NCBI RefSeq assembly: GCF_023554255.2
Contig: NZ_JAMJWD020000006.1
Location: 1-64,000, forward strand
Length of the DNA stretch: 64,000 nt
From: Phyllobacterium sp. 21LDTY02-6
Lineage (GTDB): Bacteria; Pseudomonadota; Alphaproteobacteria; Rhizobiales; Rhizobiaceae
Direction: 5' to 3'
In this document: positions 54,018 to 62,972 of the stretch, piece after piece
Layout of the letters: each line of letters begins with the position of its first letter
Position numbering within the stretch: position 1 is the first letter of the stretch
Translations under genes and position numbers: made by a program
The notes under the pieces: generated by a model
Told to the model about the DNA's origin: nothing
Databases searched by the model: none
The model's input: the letters and a program-made list of their open reading frames with translations, nothing else

Positions 54018-54272
54018 ATGCACGGATCAACGTGCCAAGGGACCAACATGTACAATACATATAATGAAAACAACCGGCAGATTTCTGCCAAGGACACATG
54101 GCGCCAGGCGCCGGCTCATTTGAAGACTTCACATCCGAGGCCCTCGAATTTGCAGCCCACGAATCTGAAGCCCAAGAACCTGAAGAATGCCGGACACGTC
54201 GGACGATCAACTGACAAGCCGTTGTTCACGCGTGAGGAAATGCGCGAGATCGTCGCGCAGCAGATCGATTGA
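54018..54272 (+). CDS. Small Asn/Pro-rich hypothetical protein
   Basis: This 84-residue protein contains a short degenerate repeat (PSNL, PTNL, PKNL at about residues 42-55) and a charged C-terminal helix FTREEMREIVAQQ. No family is recognised. GAAGAAA precedes the ATG at 54018; an ATG at 54048 is an alternative. It is separated by 7 bp from the DUF4167-like gene. The base composition of this pair is lower in G and C than the neighbours. Confidence 0.55.
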   Translation: MHGSTCQGTNMYNTYNENNRQISAKDTWRQAPAHLKTSHPRPSNLQPTNLKPKNLKNAGHVGRSTDKPLFTREEMREIVAQQID

Positions 54273-54279
54273 GAACCAG

Positions 54280-54489
54280 ATGAAAAACAGACAGACCAGA
54301 ACCCCGAGACAATCGGATAACCGCTCCAACGACGACAATGCCAGAAGGAACTATGAGAAGTACCTGGCCCAGGCAGAACAGCAGGTCGTCGCTGGAAACC
54401 ATTCGGAAGCCGAGAATCTTTATCAGCACGCCGAGCATTATTTCCGGCGCATGAACAGGTCATCGGCAAATAACGACACTGCGGGTTGA
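54280..54489 (+). CDS. Short DUF4167-like protein
   Basis: This 69-residue protein has an Asn/Arg-rich N-terminus and a C-terminal helix pair NYEKYLAQAEQQVVAGNHSEAENLYQHAEHYFRRMN. The latter matches the core of DUF4167, a much longer Rhizobiales protein normally encoded near prfA-prmC-clpB. The present copy is reduced to the core. ATG at 54280 with AGAACC upstream. Function unknown; RNA or protein scaffold roles are guesses. Confidence 0.7.
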   Translation: MKNRQTRTPRQSDNRSNDDNARRNYEKYLAQAEQQVVAGNHSEAENLYQHAEHYFRRMNRSSANNDTAG

Positions 54490-54553
54490 ACCGCAGAGCC
54501 GACACGGACATTATACCGGATAGCCCATTCCGGGTAATGCAGGAGACTACGGC

Positions 54554-55186
54554 TTGAACTCACCAGGGGCTCCCACAGCGGCCATCCGCCAATATTCGGT
54601 CGCCGAATATCGGGCGGATTGCGTGCTGCATATCGTCGGGGTCCTCCTGGGTTTGACAGGCGCTGTGGTGCTCCTCTCGGGGTCGAACCAGCTGGGCCCA
54701 GCACCGGCGATCATTTATGCTGCGACGCTGTTGCTGTCGCTGGGTATCTCGGCCGCCTACAACATGTGGCCGGCCACGCCGATCAAGATGCAATTGCGGC
54801 GCTGGGATCATTCGGCGATCTACCTGCTGATTGCCGGCACCTATACGCCGTTCTTTGCGCAGTGCCAGCTGTGGACCTTGATGGCGGCCGTCTGGGCAAG
54901 TGCGCTGGTCGGCGTCGTGCTGAAACTGATCAGGCCCGACAATATGGTGGCATTGTCGATCGTGTTCTACCTCGCTCTCGGCTGGAGCGGCGTCCTTGCC
55001 TATCCGGTATTGGCCGAGCGGCTGGCGCCGGAGGTATTATGGTTGATCGTCGCCGGCGGCCTGGTCTATTCCGCGGGTGTGATCTTTCACGTCTTCGAGC
55101 GCATCCCCTTCAATACGGCGATCTGGCACGGCTTCGTCGTTCTCGCAGCGACGATCCATTTCATAGCCGTCTACAACGTCTCCTGA
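54554..55186 (+). CDS. Hemolysin III / PAQR-family membrane protein
   Basis: This 210-residue protein has seven predicted helices. It has the PAQR/hemolysin III metal-site motifs: Ser/His-Asp near HIVGVLLG and SAAYNMW, WDHSAIYLLIAGTYTP, and the C-terminal His in TAIWHGFVVLAATIHF. These proteins are zinc-dependent membrane hydrolases of uncertain substrate. The start is TTG at 54554 with AGGAG eight bases upstream. Confidence 0.85.
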   Translation: MNSPGAPTAAIRQYSVAEYRADCVLHIVGVLLGLTGAVVLLSGSNQLGPAPAIIYAATLLLSLGISAAYNMWPATPIKMQLRRWDHSAIYLLIAGTYTPFFAQCQLWTLMAAVWASALVGVVLKLIRPDNMVALSIVFYLALGWSGVLAYPVLAERLAPEVLWLIVAGGLVYSAGVIFHVFERIPFNTAIWHGFVVLAATIHFIAVYNVS

Positions 55187-55660
55187 AGGGCTACTCGCCT
55201 CCAAGCTGCCGTCTTGCGCCTGAGTGCGCGAAAAAACGCCCGATTTGCAATTAATCTTGAAGCATTATTGAAGTTGTTTTTTGAGGGTTTCCCCTCAATT
55301 CCATTCGACATTCATAGTGAGTTGGCTTTATCTTTGTACGCTATCGACCGAGTTGCGGCATGATCTTTGGGGGGAGCCATGATCCACAGTTTGCTTGCGC
55401 TTGCCACGACAGGGTTTTCACCTGCCGTCGCGTTCGCTGCCACACCGGCGCGGCATGAACCTCGCCCTTACGTGCCGTTGCCGCTCGAGTGACGATCGTG
55501 TCCCCAACCGGACATGCGCCAGCGACCTTGTTATCTGTTGCCCGTTTCCTACCCGCTACCGCCAGCCAGACAAGAGCGCTCTGGCTGTTGTCGATCCTGA
55601 CCCTCCGGTTGTTCCACGGGCTTGCGCGCGATTGAACATACCCTGACCGAAAGAGAGAAC
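55187..55660. other. Intergenic region upstream of the small protein at 55661
   Basis: No gene is supported. A perfect hairpin TTGAGGG-TTTC-CCCTCAA sits at 55281-55298, flanked by T-runs on its upstream side. It could terminate the hemolysin III transcript or a leftward one. The AT-rich stretch 55240-55335 may hold a promoter. Confidence 0.4.
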
Positions 55661-55882
55661 ATGATGATTCCAATCTCTCCACCGCAAAGCTACCTGGACG
55701 AGACCGCCCGGCTGAAGGGCTGCAAACTGGCGCTCGAAGCTCGTTTCATCGTTCTCTTTGGCGACGCCTGTATCGTCGGTTGGGAGAAAGGCGAGGTCTT
55801 GAAGGCCATCGCCGAACTTGCAGCCGATCTGACCCGCGCGCTGGAACTGGACAAGGTCAAACGCCAGCGGGCCTCACATTAG
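55661..55882 (+). CDS. Small hypothetical protein
   Basis: This 73-residue protein, starting MMIPISPPQSYLDE, has AGAGAGAAC before its ATG and a plausible amphipathic C-terminal helix. A single Cys pair (GCKLALEA, DACIVGW) is present. No family is recognised. Its stop overlaps the stop of the convergent TRAP permease gene by 3 bp. Confidence 0.5.
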   Translation: MMIPISPPQSYLDETARLKGCKLALEARFIVLFGDACIVGWEKGEVLKAIAELAADLTRALELDKVKRQRASH

Positions 55883-57948
55883 ACCGAAACACCGCCCGCC
55901 AATGTACCTGCCCTCATCGCCTTCAATTGGCGTACCAGCACCGGCACAACCAGAATCACCCCGGCAAGCGACGAATAGAACTCCGGCACGACGAGCAATA
56001 TTGCCCCGATCACCAGCAGCACCTGTTCCCATACACGCGTGCGCACCAGCATATATCCCGACAGCGCCGCGCCAAGGAAGGTGATTCCAAGCACACAGCC
56101 TATGAAAGCGGTCAAGAAGGCGCTCCATGTGAAATTTTGGGTGACGAGCAGCAATGATGGCGAGAAGACGAAAACGAACGGCACCAGAACCTTGCCGAGG
56201 CCAAGCCGGAACGCGGTATTGCCCGTCTTGAACGGATCGGCTCCCGCCATGCCGGCGGCAGCATAGGCGGCGAGCGCGACAGGCGGGGTGATATCGGCGA
56301 GAACACCGTAATAGAACACGAAGAAATGGGCCACGATCGGCTCGACACCGAGCAGTCCAAGCGCTGGCGCGGCGATAGTGGCCATGATGATGTAGTTCGC
56401 TGTCGTCGGGATGCCGCAGCCCATCAGAATGCAGACGATGCCCGTCATGATCAGCGTGAAAAGCAAGGTCAGCGTCTGCGGAGCAAACAACATGGATGGC
56501 AATATCGAGCCGAACCAGGTCGCCATCTCGGCGGCAGTCGATGTCACGATGAAGGAGATCTTGAACCCGACGCCGGTCAATGTCACCACGCCGACGACAA
56601 TGCCGACGGTGGCGGCGGCAGCGCCGACCGCCAGAGCGTATTTGGCGCCATCGCGCAGCGAATCGAACACTTCCATGATCGTCATGCGCTTGCGTGGATT
56701 GAACAATCCCACGAGCACGCAAAGGGTGATGCCCCAGAACGCAGCGAGGTATGGCGTGTAGCCGGCCAGCAATATTCCCACGAGGACGATGAGCGGAATG
56801 ACCGTCGGCCAATCGCGCTTGAAGGCTTCCTTGAGGTCCGGCATCTCCTCGGGCGTCATTCCACGCAGGCCGGAACGCTTGGCTTCGAAATGAACCTGCA
56901 CCAGAACGCCGAAGAAATGCATGAATGCGGGGACGATGGCGGCCAGTATGATCGTCGTATAGGGCAGATCGAGGAACTCGATCATCAGGAAGGCAGCCGC
57001 GCCCATGATGGGTGGCGTGATCTGGCCGCCGGTCGACGAGGCCGATTCTACGGCCGCCGCGAAATGGCGCTTGTAGCCGAGCCGGATCATGGCCGGAATG
57101 GTCAGCGAGCCGACAGTGACCGTATTGGCGACGGACGAACCGGATATCATGCCGAACAGCGCCGAGCCGAAGATCGACACCTTGGCCGGACCACCGGCAT
57201 AGCGCCCGGCTACCCAGGCGGCGCAATCGAGGAACAATTGCCCGAGGCCGATCCGTGTCGCGAACACGCCGAAAAGCACGAAATGGAAGACATACGTCGC
57301 GACGACGCCGAGGGCGATGCCATAGATGCCCTGGGTGGTAAGATAAAGATGATCGATGAGCTGCGAAACCGTTGCGCCCGGATGAACGAGGATGCCGGGC
57401 ATCGACTGCCCGAAAATTCCATAGGCCATGAAAAGGATGGCAATGATTGGCAGGGGCCAGCCCACCGAGCGCCGCGTCGCCTCCAGGAGCACAATGACGA
57501 GGATGCTTCCAAGGACGACATCCGTCTGTGTCGGGTTGCCAACCCGGAAGGCCAGTTCGTCCAGAGGTATGAGCGGAACATGGAGAACCGCAACGACGGC
57601 GCCCAGCGCGAGCAGCCAGTCGAGGATGGATATGCCGAACGGTCTCAGCAGCGAGGCCGTAGCGGGCTGGTCATAGCCCTTGCGCGAGAACGGAAAGACC
57701 AGGAATACCAGACCGAGGACGAATGACAGATGGATCCCGCGATGAACCATCTCCGACAGCAGGCCGAAGCCTGCGGTGTAGTAGTGGAATATCGAGAGCG
57801 TGACCAGCAATGCCCCGACGACCCAGCCGATCTTTGGCGAAAGCGGGCGGAACCGTATCTCCGAATCGAATTTCTCCTCAAGCTCGCGCGCTTTCGCTTC
57901 GTCAAGTTCCATCGGGGATATGGGTTTGTCGGTCGATGAGTCGCTCAT
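55879..57948 (-). CDS. TRAP transporter fused permease (DctQ-DctM, TAXI type)
   Basis: This 689-residue inner-membrane protein combines the small 4-helix DctQ-like domain (about 40-200) with the large 12-helix DctM-like domain. The motifs GSALFGMISGSSVANTVTVGSLTIPAM and STGGQITPPIMGAAAFLM are typical of TAXI-type TRAP transporters. It is sodium- or proton-coupled and works with the binding protein encoded upstream. The substrate is likely a small carboxylate or amine. A hairpin lies between the two genes. Confidence 0.92.
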   Translation of the reverse strand: MSDSSTDKPISPMELDEAKARELEEKFDSEIRFRPLSPKIGWVVGALLVTLSIFHYYTAGFGLLSEMVHRGIHLSFVLGLVFLVFPFSRKGYDQPATASLLRPFGISILDWLLALGAVVAVLHVPLIPLDELAFRVGNPTQTDVVLGSILVIVLLEATRRSVGWPLPIIAILFMAYGIFGQSMPGILVHPGATVSQLIDHLYLTTQGIYGIALGVVATYVFHFVLFGVFATRIGLGQLFLDCAAWVAGRYAGGPAKVSIFGSALFGMISGSSVANTVTVGSLTIPAMIRLGYKRHFAAAVESASSTGGQITPPIMGAAAFLMIEFLDLPYTTIILAAIVPAFMHFFGVLVQVHFEAKRSGLRGMTPEEMPDLKEAFKRDWPTVIPLIVLVGILLAGYTPYLAAFWGITLCVLVGLFNPRKRMTIMEVFDSLRDGAKYALAVGAAAATVGIVVGVVTLTGVGFKISFIVTSTAAEMATWFGSILPSMLFAPQTLTLLFTLIMTGIVCILMGCGIPTTANYIIMATIAAPALGLLGVEPIVAHFFVFYYGVLADITPPVALAAYAAAGMAGADPFKTGNTAFRLGLGKVLVPFVFVFSPSLLLVTQNFTWSAFLTAFIGCVLGITFLGAALSGYMLVRTRVWEQVLLVIGAILLVVPEFYSSLAGVILVVPVLVRQLKAMRAGTLAGGVSV

Positions 57949-57999
57949 CAGAACTCCATTCTTTCAAATACCAATCCAGCCAGATGCCAATCCAGCAGG

Positions 58000-58023
58000 A
58001 AACGCGGCCAAAGGGCCGCGTTT
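58000..58023 (-). promoter_or_regulatory. Intercistronic hairpin in the TRAP operon
   Basis: AAACGCGGCC (58000-58009) and GGCCGCGTTT (58014-58023) form a perfect 10-bp stem with loop AAAG. On the minus strand it is followed by CCTGCTGG, not a long T-run. Such a stem probably lowers permease expression relative to the binding protein or protects its mRNA. Confidence 0.55.
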
Positions 58024-58049
58024 CACAATGGCGACGGCAGCTGCCGCTG

Positions 58050-59039
58050 CTATTTCAGAACACCGGCTTCCTTGTAGAAGCGCTCGGCCCCGGGATGGAG
58101 CGGAATGCCCAATCCGGTGGTCGCGTTTTTCAGGGTGATCAACTTGCCCTTGGCGTGACCGGCATCCAGCGCAGCGCGCGTGGCGTCGTTCCACATCACC
58201 TTGGTGATGTTGTAGACCAGCTCCTCCGGCTGCTTCGCGCTCGTAACCCATTGGGCCGCCACGGAAATGGTCGGTGTTTCCGCAACGCCCTGGTAGGTGT
58301 CGGCCGGCACGACGTCCTTGGCGAAGAAGCTGTAATCCTTGAGCAGCTTCTCGGCTTCCGGACCGGTGATGGGCACCAGCGAAATGCCGCTGGAGGTGGC
58401 AAGTTCCGAAATGGCGCCGGTGGGATAACCGCCGACGAAGAAATAGGCGTCGAGCGCGCCGTCGCGCAGGCGTTCGCCTGCTGGACCCGGCTTCAAATGC
58501 TCGGCCTGAACGTCATCTTCCGTCAACCCATAGGCGGCGAGGACGATCTTCGCATCCACGATCGTGCCCGAACCAGGCTCGTCGAGGGAAACGCGCTTGC
58601 CCTTCAAATCGGCGACGGACTTGATGTTGGCACCCTTGCGCGCCACCAGATGGATCGTCTCCGGATAGAGCGTTGCGATCAGGCGAAGATCGTCGACCTT
58701 GCCCTTGCCCTCGTAGAGACCCGTGCCGCTATGGGCCCAATAGGCCACATCCGACTGCGTCATGCCGGATTCAAGGCTGCCGCCCTTGATCGCATTGATG
58801 TTCGCAACGGAGCCGTTGGAAGACACGGCCGTGGCAACCAATCCCGGCACGCCCTTGTCGCCGGAGCCTGAGATCGCGTTGGCGATAAGCCCGCCTATCG
58901 GGTAATAGGTTCCGGCCGTTCCACCGGTGCCGATGCGGAAGAATGCCGGCGTCTGTGCGATCGCCAGCGATGCGCCAATCGCCATCGAACCGATTATGGC
59001 GGCAACGGCCAGCGGCCGGAACTTCAGCTTGAACTTCAT
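58050..59039 (-). CDS. TAXI-family TRAP transporter substrate-binding protein
   Basis: This 329-residue periplasmic protein has a signal peptide (residues 1-28, ending SLAIAQ). The fold is the TAXI binding fold (FFRIGTGGTAGTYYPIGGLIANA). The start at 59039 (MKFKLKF) is chosen because it gives the signal peptide; the longer upstream frame is a mixture of intergenic sequence and the neighbouring pseudogene region. Binding ligands of the family include glutamate and other carboxylates; the ligand here is unknown. Confidence 0.92.
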   Translation of the reverse strand: MKFKLKFRPLAVAAIIGSMAIGASLAIAQTPAFFRIGTGGTAGTYYPIGGLIANAISGSGDKGVPGLVATAVSSNGSVANINAIKGGSLESGMTQSDVAYWAHSGTGLYEGKGKVDDLRLIATLYPETIHLVARKGANIKSVADLKGKRVSLDEPGSGTIVDAKIVLAAYGLTEDDVQAEHLKPGPAGERLRDGALDAYFFVGGYPTGAISELATSSGISLVPITGPEAEKLLKDYSFFAKDVVPADTYQGVAETPTISVAAQWVTSAKQPEELVYNITKVMWNDATRAALDAGHAKGKLITLKNATTGLGIPLHPGAERFYKEAGVLK

Positions 59040-59085
59040 TTCAGTCCCCTTTGATCTTGCGTCAAGCGACGGAGGATCATGATCG

Positions 59086-59277
59086 GCGGGAGGAAAGTCA
59101 ACTCCAGTTGCAGAACTTGCACGTGGAAATTGTATTGCCGTTGGCTCGACCTTGCCCGAGACGGTCGAGTTGCACACGCTTGACGTACCGGAAGTCAATG
59201 ATCGCTACGTCATTGTCGATGGCCAGACAGTGCTTGGTGAGCGGGCGACGCGCAAGATCGCGAGAATCATCAAATAA
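59086..59277 (+). pseudogene. Remnant of a DUF1236-family gene (3' end only)
   Basis: The plus strand reads in one frame IAVGSTLPETVELHTL, then YVIVDGQTVLGERATRKIARIIK and a stop at 59275-59277. This is the conserved end of DUF1236 periplasmic proteins (VGTxLP, then Y-V-V-x-G-x-T-V-L and R-x-I-x-x-I). No start codon precedes it, and a TGA stop lies at about 59077 upstream. Only the last ~60 codons remain, so the gene is broken. Confidence 0.7.
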
Positions 59278-59342
59278 TCGAGAAATGACCGCGGCGGTCG
59301 GATGGCGCCGCGGTCAGGGACATTTCCCACTGCCGGGAAGTA

Positions 59343-60125
59343 TCAGCCCATGGTGGAATTGTAGGCACCGCCGTCGAGCAGGATGTTCTGGCCGACGATG
59401 AAGCCTGAATATTGGCTGCAGAGGAAGGCTGCCGCCGCCCCGAATTCTTCCGATGTACCGTAGCGGCCCGCAGGATTCTTCCGATAGGCTTCCGCACGGG
59501 CCTCCTCGACGGAAATATTCTGCGTTGCGGCGGCTTTCTCCAGAAAGCCCTTGGTCCTGTCGGTATCATGCGAGCCCGGCAGGAGATTGTTGATGATCAC
59601 GCCATGCCTGGCTACCTGGCGTGCCGTTCCCGCGACGAAACCAGTCAGGCCCGCCCGGGCGGAGTTCGACAGGCCAAGTTGCGCTATCGGCGCCTTGACC
59701 GAACTGGAGGTGATGTTGACCACCCTGCCCCATTTCCGCGCAATCATGCCCGGCAGGATGGCGTTCATCAGGAAGATCGGCGTCAACATATTGTTGTTCA
59801 GCGCCGACGTCCATTCCGCCTCGCCCCAGTCCGACCACGCGCCGGGCGGCGGTCCACCCGCATTGTTGATGAGAATATCGGGCTCGGGCTCGGCCTTCAG
59901 CAGCGCCTGCCGCCCCACCTCGGTGGTGACGTCTTCGGCGACGATCTGCACCTTGACATTGTACTTCCGTGCGATCTCGTCAGCCGTCGCCCGCAATGTC
60001 GATTCAGTTCGTGCATTCAGCGTCAGATCGACGCCGGCCTCCGCGAGCTTTTCCGCGACGCCGCGCCCAAGTCCCTTCGAACTGGCGCATACGATCGCCC
60101 GCCGGCCCCTGATGCCAAGATCCAT
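59343..60125 (-). CDS. SDR-family oxidoreductase lacking the canonical catalytic pair
   Basis: This 260-residue short-chain dehydrogenase fold has the dinucleotide motif ASSKGLGRG, the NNAG motif and the structural VNITSSS. At the expected Tyr-x3-Lys position the sequence reads LSNSAR, so both the catalytic Tyr and Lys are missing. It is complete, with start 60125 after GGAGAG. Such atypical SDRs exist as a distinct branch with other catalysis or a non-enzymatic role. It lies beside the TRAP genes in the same direction. Confidence 0.8.
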   Translation of the reverse strand: MDLGIRGRRAIVCASSKGLGRGVAEKLAEAGVDLTLNARTESTLRATADEIARKYNVKVQIVAEDVTTEVGRQALLKAEPEPDILINNAGGPPPGAWSDWGEAEWTSALNNNMLTPIFLMNAILPGMIARKWGRVVNITSSSVKAPIAQLGLSNSARAGLTGFVAGTARQVARHGVIINNLLPGSHDTDRTKGFLEKAAATQNISVEEARAEAYRKNPAGRYGTSEEFGAAAAFLCSQYSGFIVGQNILLDGGAYNSTMG

Positions 60126-60398
60126 ATGTTCTCTCCATTGTCTTTCGCGCACGATCATAATTGCAGGCGGGGCACATGCAAGGCTTGCCACAGGGAGATA
60201 TTGTCCATGCCGGAGGCCGATTGACGGTCCTGCGCACCAATTCGGGCGCTTCCGGCGGCAGAATTTCACGTTATCCCAAGCGAATTTGGTAAAGAATGCC
60301 TGTTTTTTGGCTCTGCCGTTCGATTAAGCTCTTGTCACAAATGTTTTATGCGTCAATGATACCGACCATACGAATTTGTTGGGCGGAACGGAGTCGTG

Positions 60399-60551
60399 AT
60401 GAGTGATTTTTCGGGTTATGATGATATCGAAGAGGACGACGATGCTGCGTGGTCCTGCGCGTCATGCCCGATACGCTACCTCTCGGCACTTGGTATCGTG
60501 GTAGCCATGGCTATCCTTGTCACCGGCCTTTGCGGCGGTATCTCCATCTAG
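60399..60551 (+). CDS. 50-residue acidic single-helix membrane protein
   Basis: The frame starts at the ATG at 60399, with CGGAG seven bases upstream, and encodes an acidic N-terminus (YDDIEEDDDAA) and a CASCP motif. A C-terminal hydrophobic helix (about residues 28-48) ends at a TAG at 60549-60551. The good ribosome site, acidic N-terminus and clean helix make it credible. No family is recognised. It lies between the SDR and MFS genes, both on the other strand. Confidence 0.6.
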   Translation: MSDFSGYDDIEEDDDAAWSCASCPIRYLSALGIVVAMAILVTGLCGGISI

Positions 60552-60644
60552 ATCAAGCCATTTGAATTGACGGTATCGTCGCGGCAACGGTGGACCGAGC
60601 CCACCGGAAAACGGTCGCGTATTTTTGCTGCGACCCCGCTTGCG

Positions 60645-61976
60645 TCAGTCGTGCGTTTCCAGAGCCTTGCTCAGGCTGATGGCTGCCAGCGTGCACAGCG
60701 CGCCGGAAAGCAGATAGTAGCCGCTGAACGCAATCCCGAACCGGCTGGAGAGGAACAGCGCCACCAAGGGCGCGAATCCCGCTCCGACAAGCCATGACAG
60801 ATCGGACGTGAACGCCGCGCCCGTATAGCGATAGCCGCGGCCGAAGCGCGACGATACCGCGCCGGAGGCCTGGCCGAACGACAGGCCCAGAATACCAAAG
60901 CCGATGATGACGAAGGCGTCCTGCCCCGCTGTTCCCGCCTCGAGAAGATAGGGGCCGACGAAGCTGAATATCGCGATGATCGCGCCGCCGATGGCAAGTT
61001 GGTTGCGCCGGCCGATCCGATCCGCAAGCAGGCCGGAGGATACGATGCCGACAACCCCGAGCGCCGCGCCGGCAATCTGCACGGTCAGGAACTCGCCCGT
61101 CGATTGCTGGCTGAACAGCGTCACCCAGCTCAACGGGAATATCGTCACGATATGGAACATGGCGAAACTCGCCAAGGGAACGAAGGCGCCAAGGATGATA
61201 TCGCGGCCATGGACGCGCAGCACCTGCAGCACCGGCGCGGCCTTCAGTTCCTCGCGCTCCAGCAGATTGCCGAACTCCTTCGTCGTCACCAGCCGCAAGC
61301 GCGCGAAAAGCGCTACGACATTGATGGCGAAGGCAACGAAAAACGGGTAGCGCCAGCCCCAGCTGAGAAAGTCCTGGTCCGACAGATTGCCGACGAAGAA
61401 CGCGAAAAGGCCACTTGCCAGCGCAAAGCCGATCGGCGCGCCAAGCTGCGGTATCATCGCGTACCAGCCACGTCGCTGCTGCGGTGCGTTGAGGGCCAGC
61501 AGGGAGGCAAGCCCATCCCAGGCCCCGCCAAGCGCAAACCCCTGCCCCAGGCGGAAAAGCGCGAGAAGATAGATCGCCCAGACTCCGATACTGTCATAGC
61601 TCGGGAGAAAGCTGATCGAGGCAGTCGAGCCGCCGAGGAGAAAGAGCGCAATGGTAAGCTTGGTGCCACGGCCATACCAGCGGTCAACCGTCATGAAGAC
61701 CAGAGAACCGACCGGCCGTGCGAGGAAGGCCAGCGAGAACACCATGAAGGAATAGAGCGTGGCCGTCAGCCTGTCCGGTTCGAACGGGAAGAACAGCCGT
61801 GGAAAAACGAGTACCGAAGCCAGGCCGTAGACGAAGAAGTCGAAGAACTCCGACGCTCTCCCGATCACCACGCCGATGGCGATACTGCCCGGCGAAACGG
61901 GCTTGTCGTCATGGATCTGACGCGCGTCCCGCTCCATTGTCGATGATGATGGCCCATAATGGACGGTACTGGACAT
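60645..61976 (-). CDS. MFS transporter, metabolite:H+ symporter (MHS/ShiA-like)
   Basis: This 443-residue permease has twelve helices, with the MHS signature in the first loop (DRWYGRGTKLTIALFLLGGSTASISFLPSYDSIG) and a second copy after helix 7 (ADRIGRRNQLAIGG). The MHS group carries organic acids such as shikimate, citrate and proline-related compounds. The substrate is unknown. It starts with an ATG at 61976. Confidence 0.85.
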   Translation of the reverse strand: MSSTVHYGPSSSTMERDARQIHDDKPVSPGSIAIGVVIGRASEFFDFFVYGLASVLVFPRLFFPFEPDRLTATLYSFMVFSLAFLARPVGSLVFMTVDRWYGRGTKLTIALFLLGGSTASISFLPSYDSIGVWAIYLLALFRLGQGFALGGAWDGLASLLALNAPQQRRGWYAMIPQLGAPIGFALASGLFAFFVGNLSDQDFLSWGWRYPFFVAFAINVVALFARLRLVTTKEFGNLLEREELKAAPVLQVLRVHGRDIILGAFVPLASFAMFHIVTIFPLSWVTLFSQQSTGEFLTVQIAGAALGVVGIVSSGLLADRIGRRNQLAIGGAIIAIFSFVGPYLLEAGTAGQDAFVIIGFGILGLSFGQASGAVSSRFGRGYRYTGAAFTSDLSWLVGAGFAPLVALFLSSRFGIAFSGYYLLSGALCTLAAISLSKALETHD

Positions 61977-62375
61977 GGCATTTCCTCAAATCGGCCACTG
62001 CGCCGCACCGCATTGTTTCGCAAAGCGGCTCTGCTGGCAAGGAAGACAATAGCCGTCGGCGCCCGTATACTCAACCATCGCGCTCTGATCTCCAGAACTT
62101 CCGCGCGGCCAAATGTAGCGGCTCCTGCCCTGCCATTCTGCCGCACCGGCCCCAGATCGGCAACGGCGGCGATTGGGCGTTGCCACCGACTTTATCCCGC
62201 AAAATCGGCAACTTAGGAGAATCTCTGAAAATTTCGCCTGAAGCTCCGCTTGCGCCTTTACGCCACGGTTCATCGCTGCTAGACAGAAAACTTGAGTATT
62301 ACAGGCATATTTTGTCGCATTGAGCATGATCGAAATGGGCGCTATCAGCAGCGTGGTCGATGCAAGGAGAATAGC
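61977..62375. other. Intergenic region before the respiratory cluster
   Basis: No gene is supported in 399 bp. No clear FNR or sigma-factor consensus was found, although the region should hold the promoter for the cluster starting at 62376. Confidence 0.35.
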
Positions 62376-62771
62376 GTGACGTTCGAGTGGATAAACCGGT
62401 TGCAATTGGCGGTGCGCATCATTTGCGCAGTCGGCCTGTTGACCATCGGTTTCGCCCACGGAAAGCCGGCGCAGGCCCGCGAAGGGCTCTCTCCCGAGGA
62501 ACTGGCACTCTACGCCTTGCCGGATGGCAGCGTACCGGTGATCTGCACGACGGATGATCCTTCGGACTGGCAGGCCGAAGCGCATTTCAAGCGCAAATGC
62601 GAAGCTTGCCGGATAAGCAGTGGCATGCTGCCGCCCGAACCTGTTTCAGTCTGGAAGCCCCGGGGCATTTTCGGGCCGGCAGAATTGACTACGTGGCCAA
62701 CCGCTACGATAATGCCCTGGCCGTTGTCACCCAATACGGGGCCACGCGCACCGCCTGCATTGAATTCATAG
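62376..62771 (+). CDS. Secreted DUF2946-like protein
   Basis: This 131-residue protein starts at GTG 62376 with AGGAGA upstream and has a signal peptide (about residues 1-35). A Cys-x2-Cys motif (KRKCEACRISSG) follows, then a Pro-rich tail ending PRAPPALNS, which is typical of DUF2946/copper-associated small secreted proteins. Its place before an SCO protein and cyoA fits a role in copper handling for oxidase assembly. The family match is by features only. Confidence 0.55.
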   Translation: MTFEWINRLQLAVRIICAVGLLTIGFAHGKPAQAREGLSPEELALYALPDGSVPVICTTDDPSDWQAEAHFKRKCEACRISSGMLPPEPVSVWKPRGIFGPAELTTWPTATIMPWPLSPNTGPRAPPALNS

Positions 62772-62867
62772 ACTTGGGATTAGTGCTGGACAGCACGGCT
62801 GTTCAGATCGGTTCTCGGCGGAAGTACAATTCTCCTGTTGTCTTCCCGTTTATGGAGGCATGTTCGC

Positions 62868-62972
62868 ATGCGTAACATTGGCGTCATTCGTCTTGGTTTG
62901 AATTCAACGATCGCTCGTTCCTTCATGGCAGCTGCGGCGAAACGCAGCCGTGAAGCGGAGGCGCTGTCATGA
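62868..62972 (+). CDS. 34-residue possible leader peptide coupled to the SCO gene
   Basis: The ATG at 62868 follows GGAGG after 9 bp. The frame encodes a basic 34-residue peptide whose TGA overlaps the SCO start (ATGA). It is low-complexity (AAAAKRSREAEA), so it could be a coupling leader or a chance frame. Confidence 0.35.
   Translation: MRNIGVIRLGLNSTIARSFMAAAAKRSREAEALS

Noticed and set aside
62597-62875. An overlapping 92-codon frame across the DUF2946-like gene
   Set aside because: The upstream frame has a signal peptide, CxxC motif and Pro-rich tail; this one does not and has no ribosome site.
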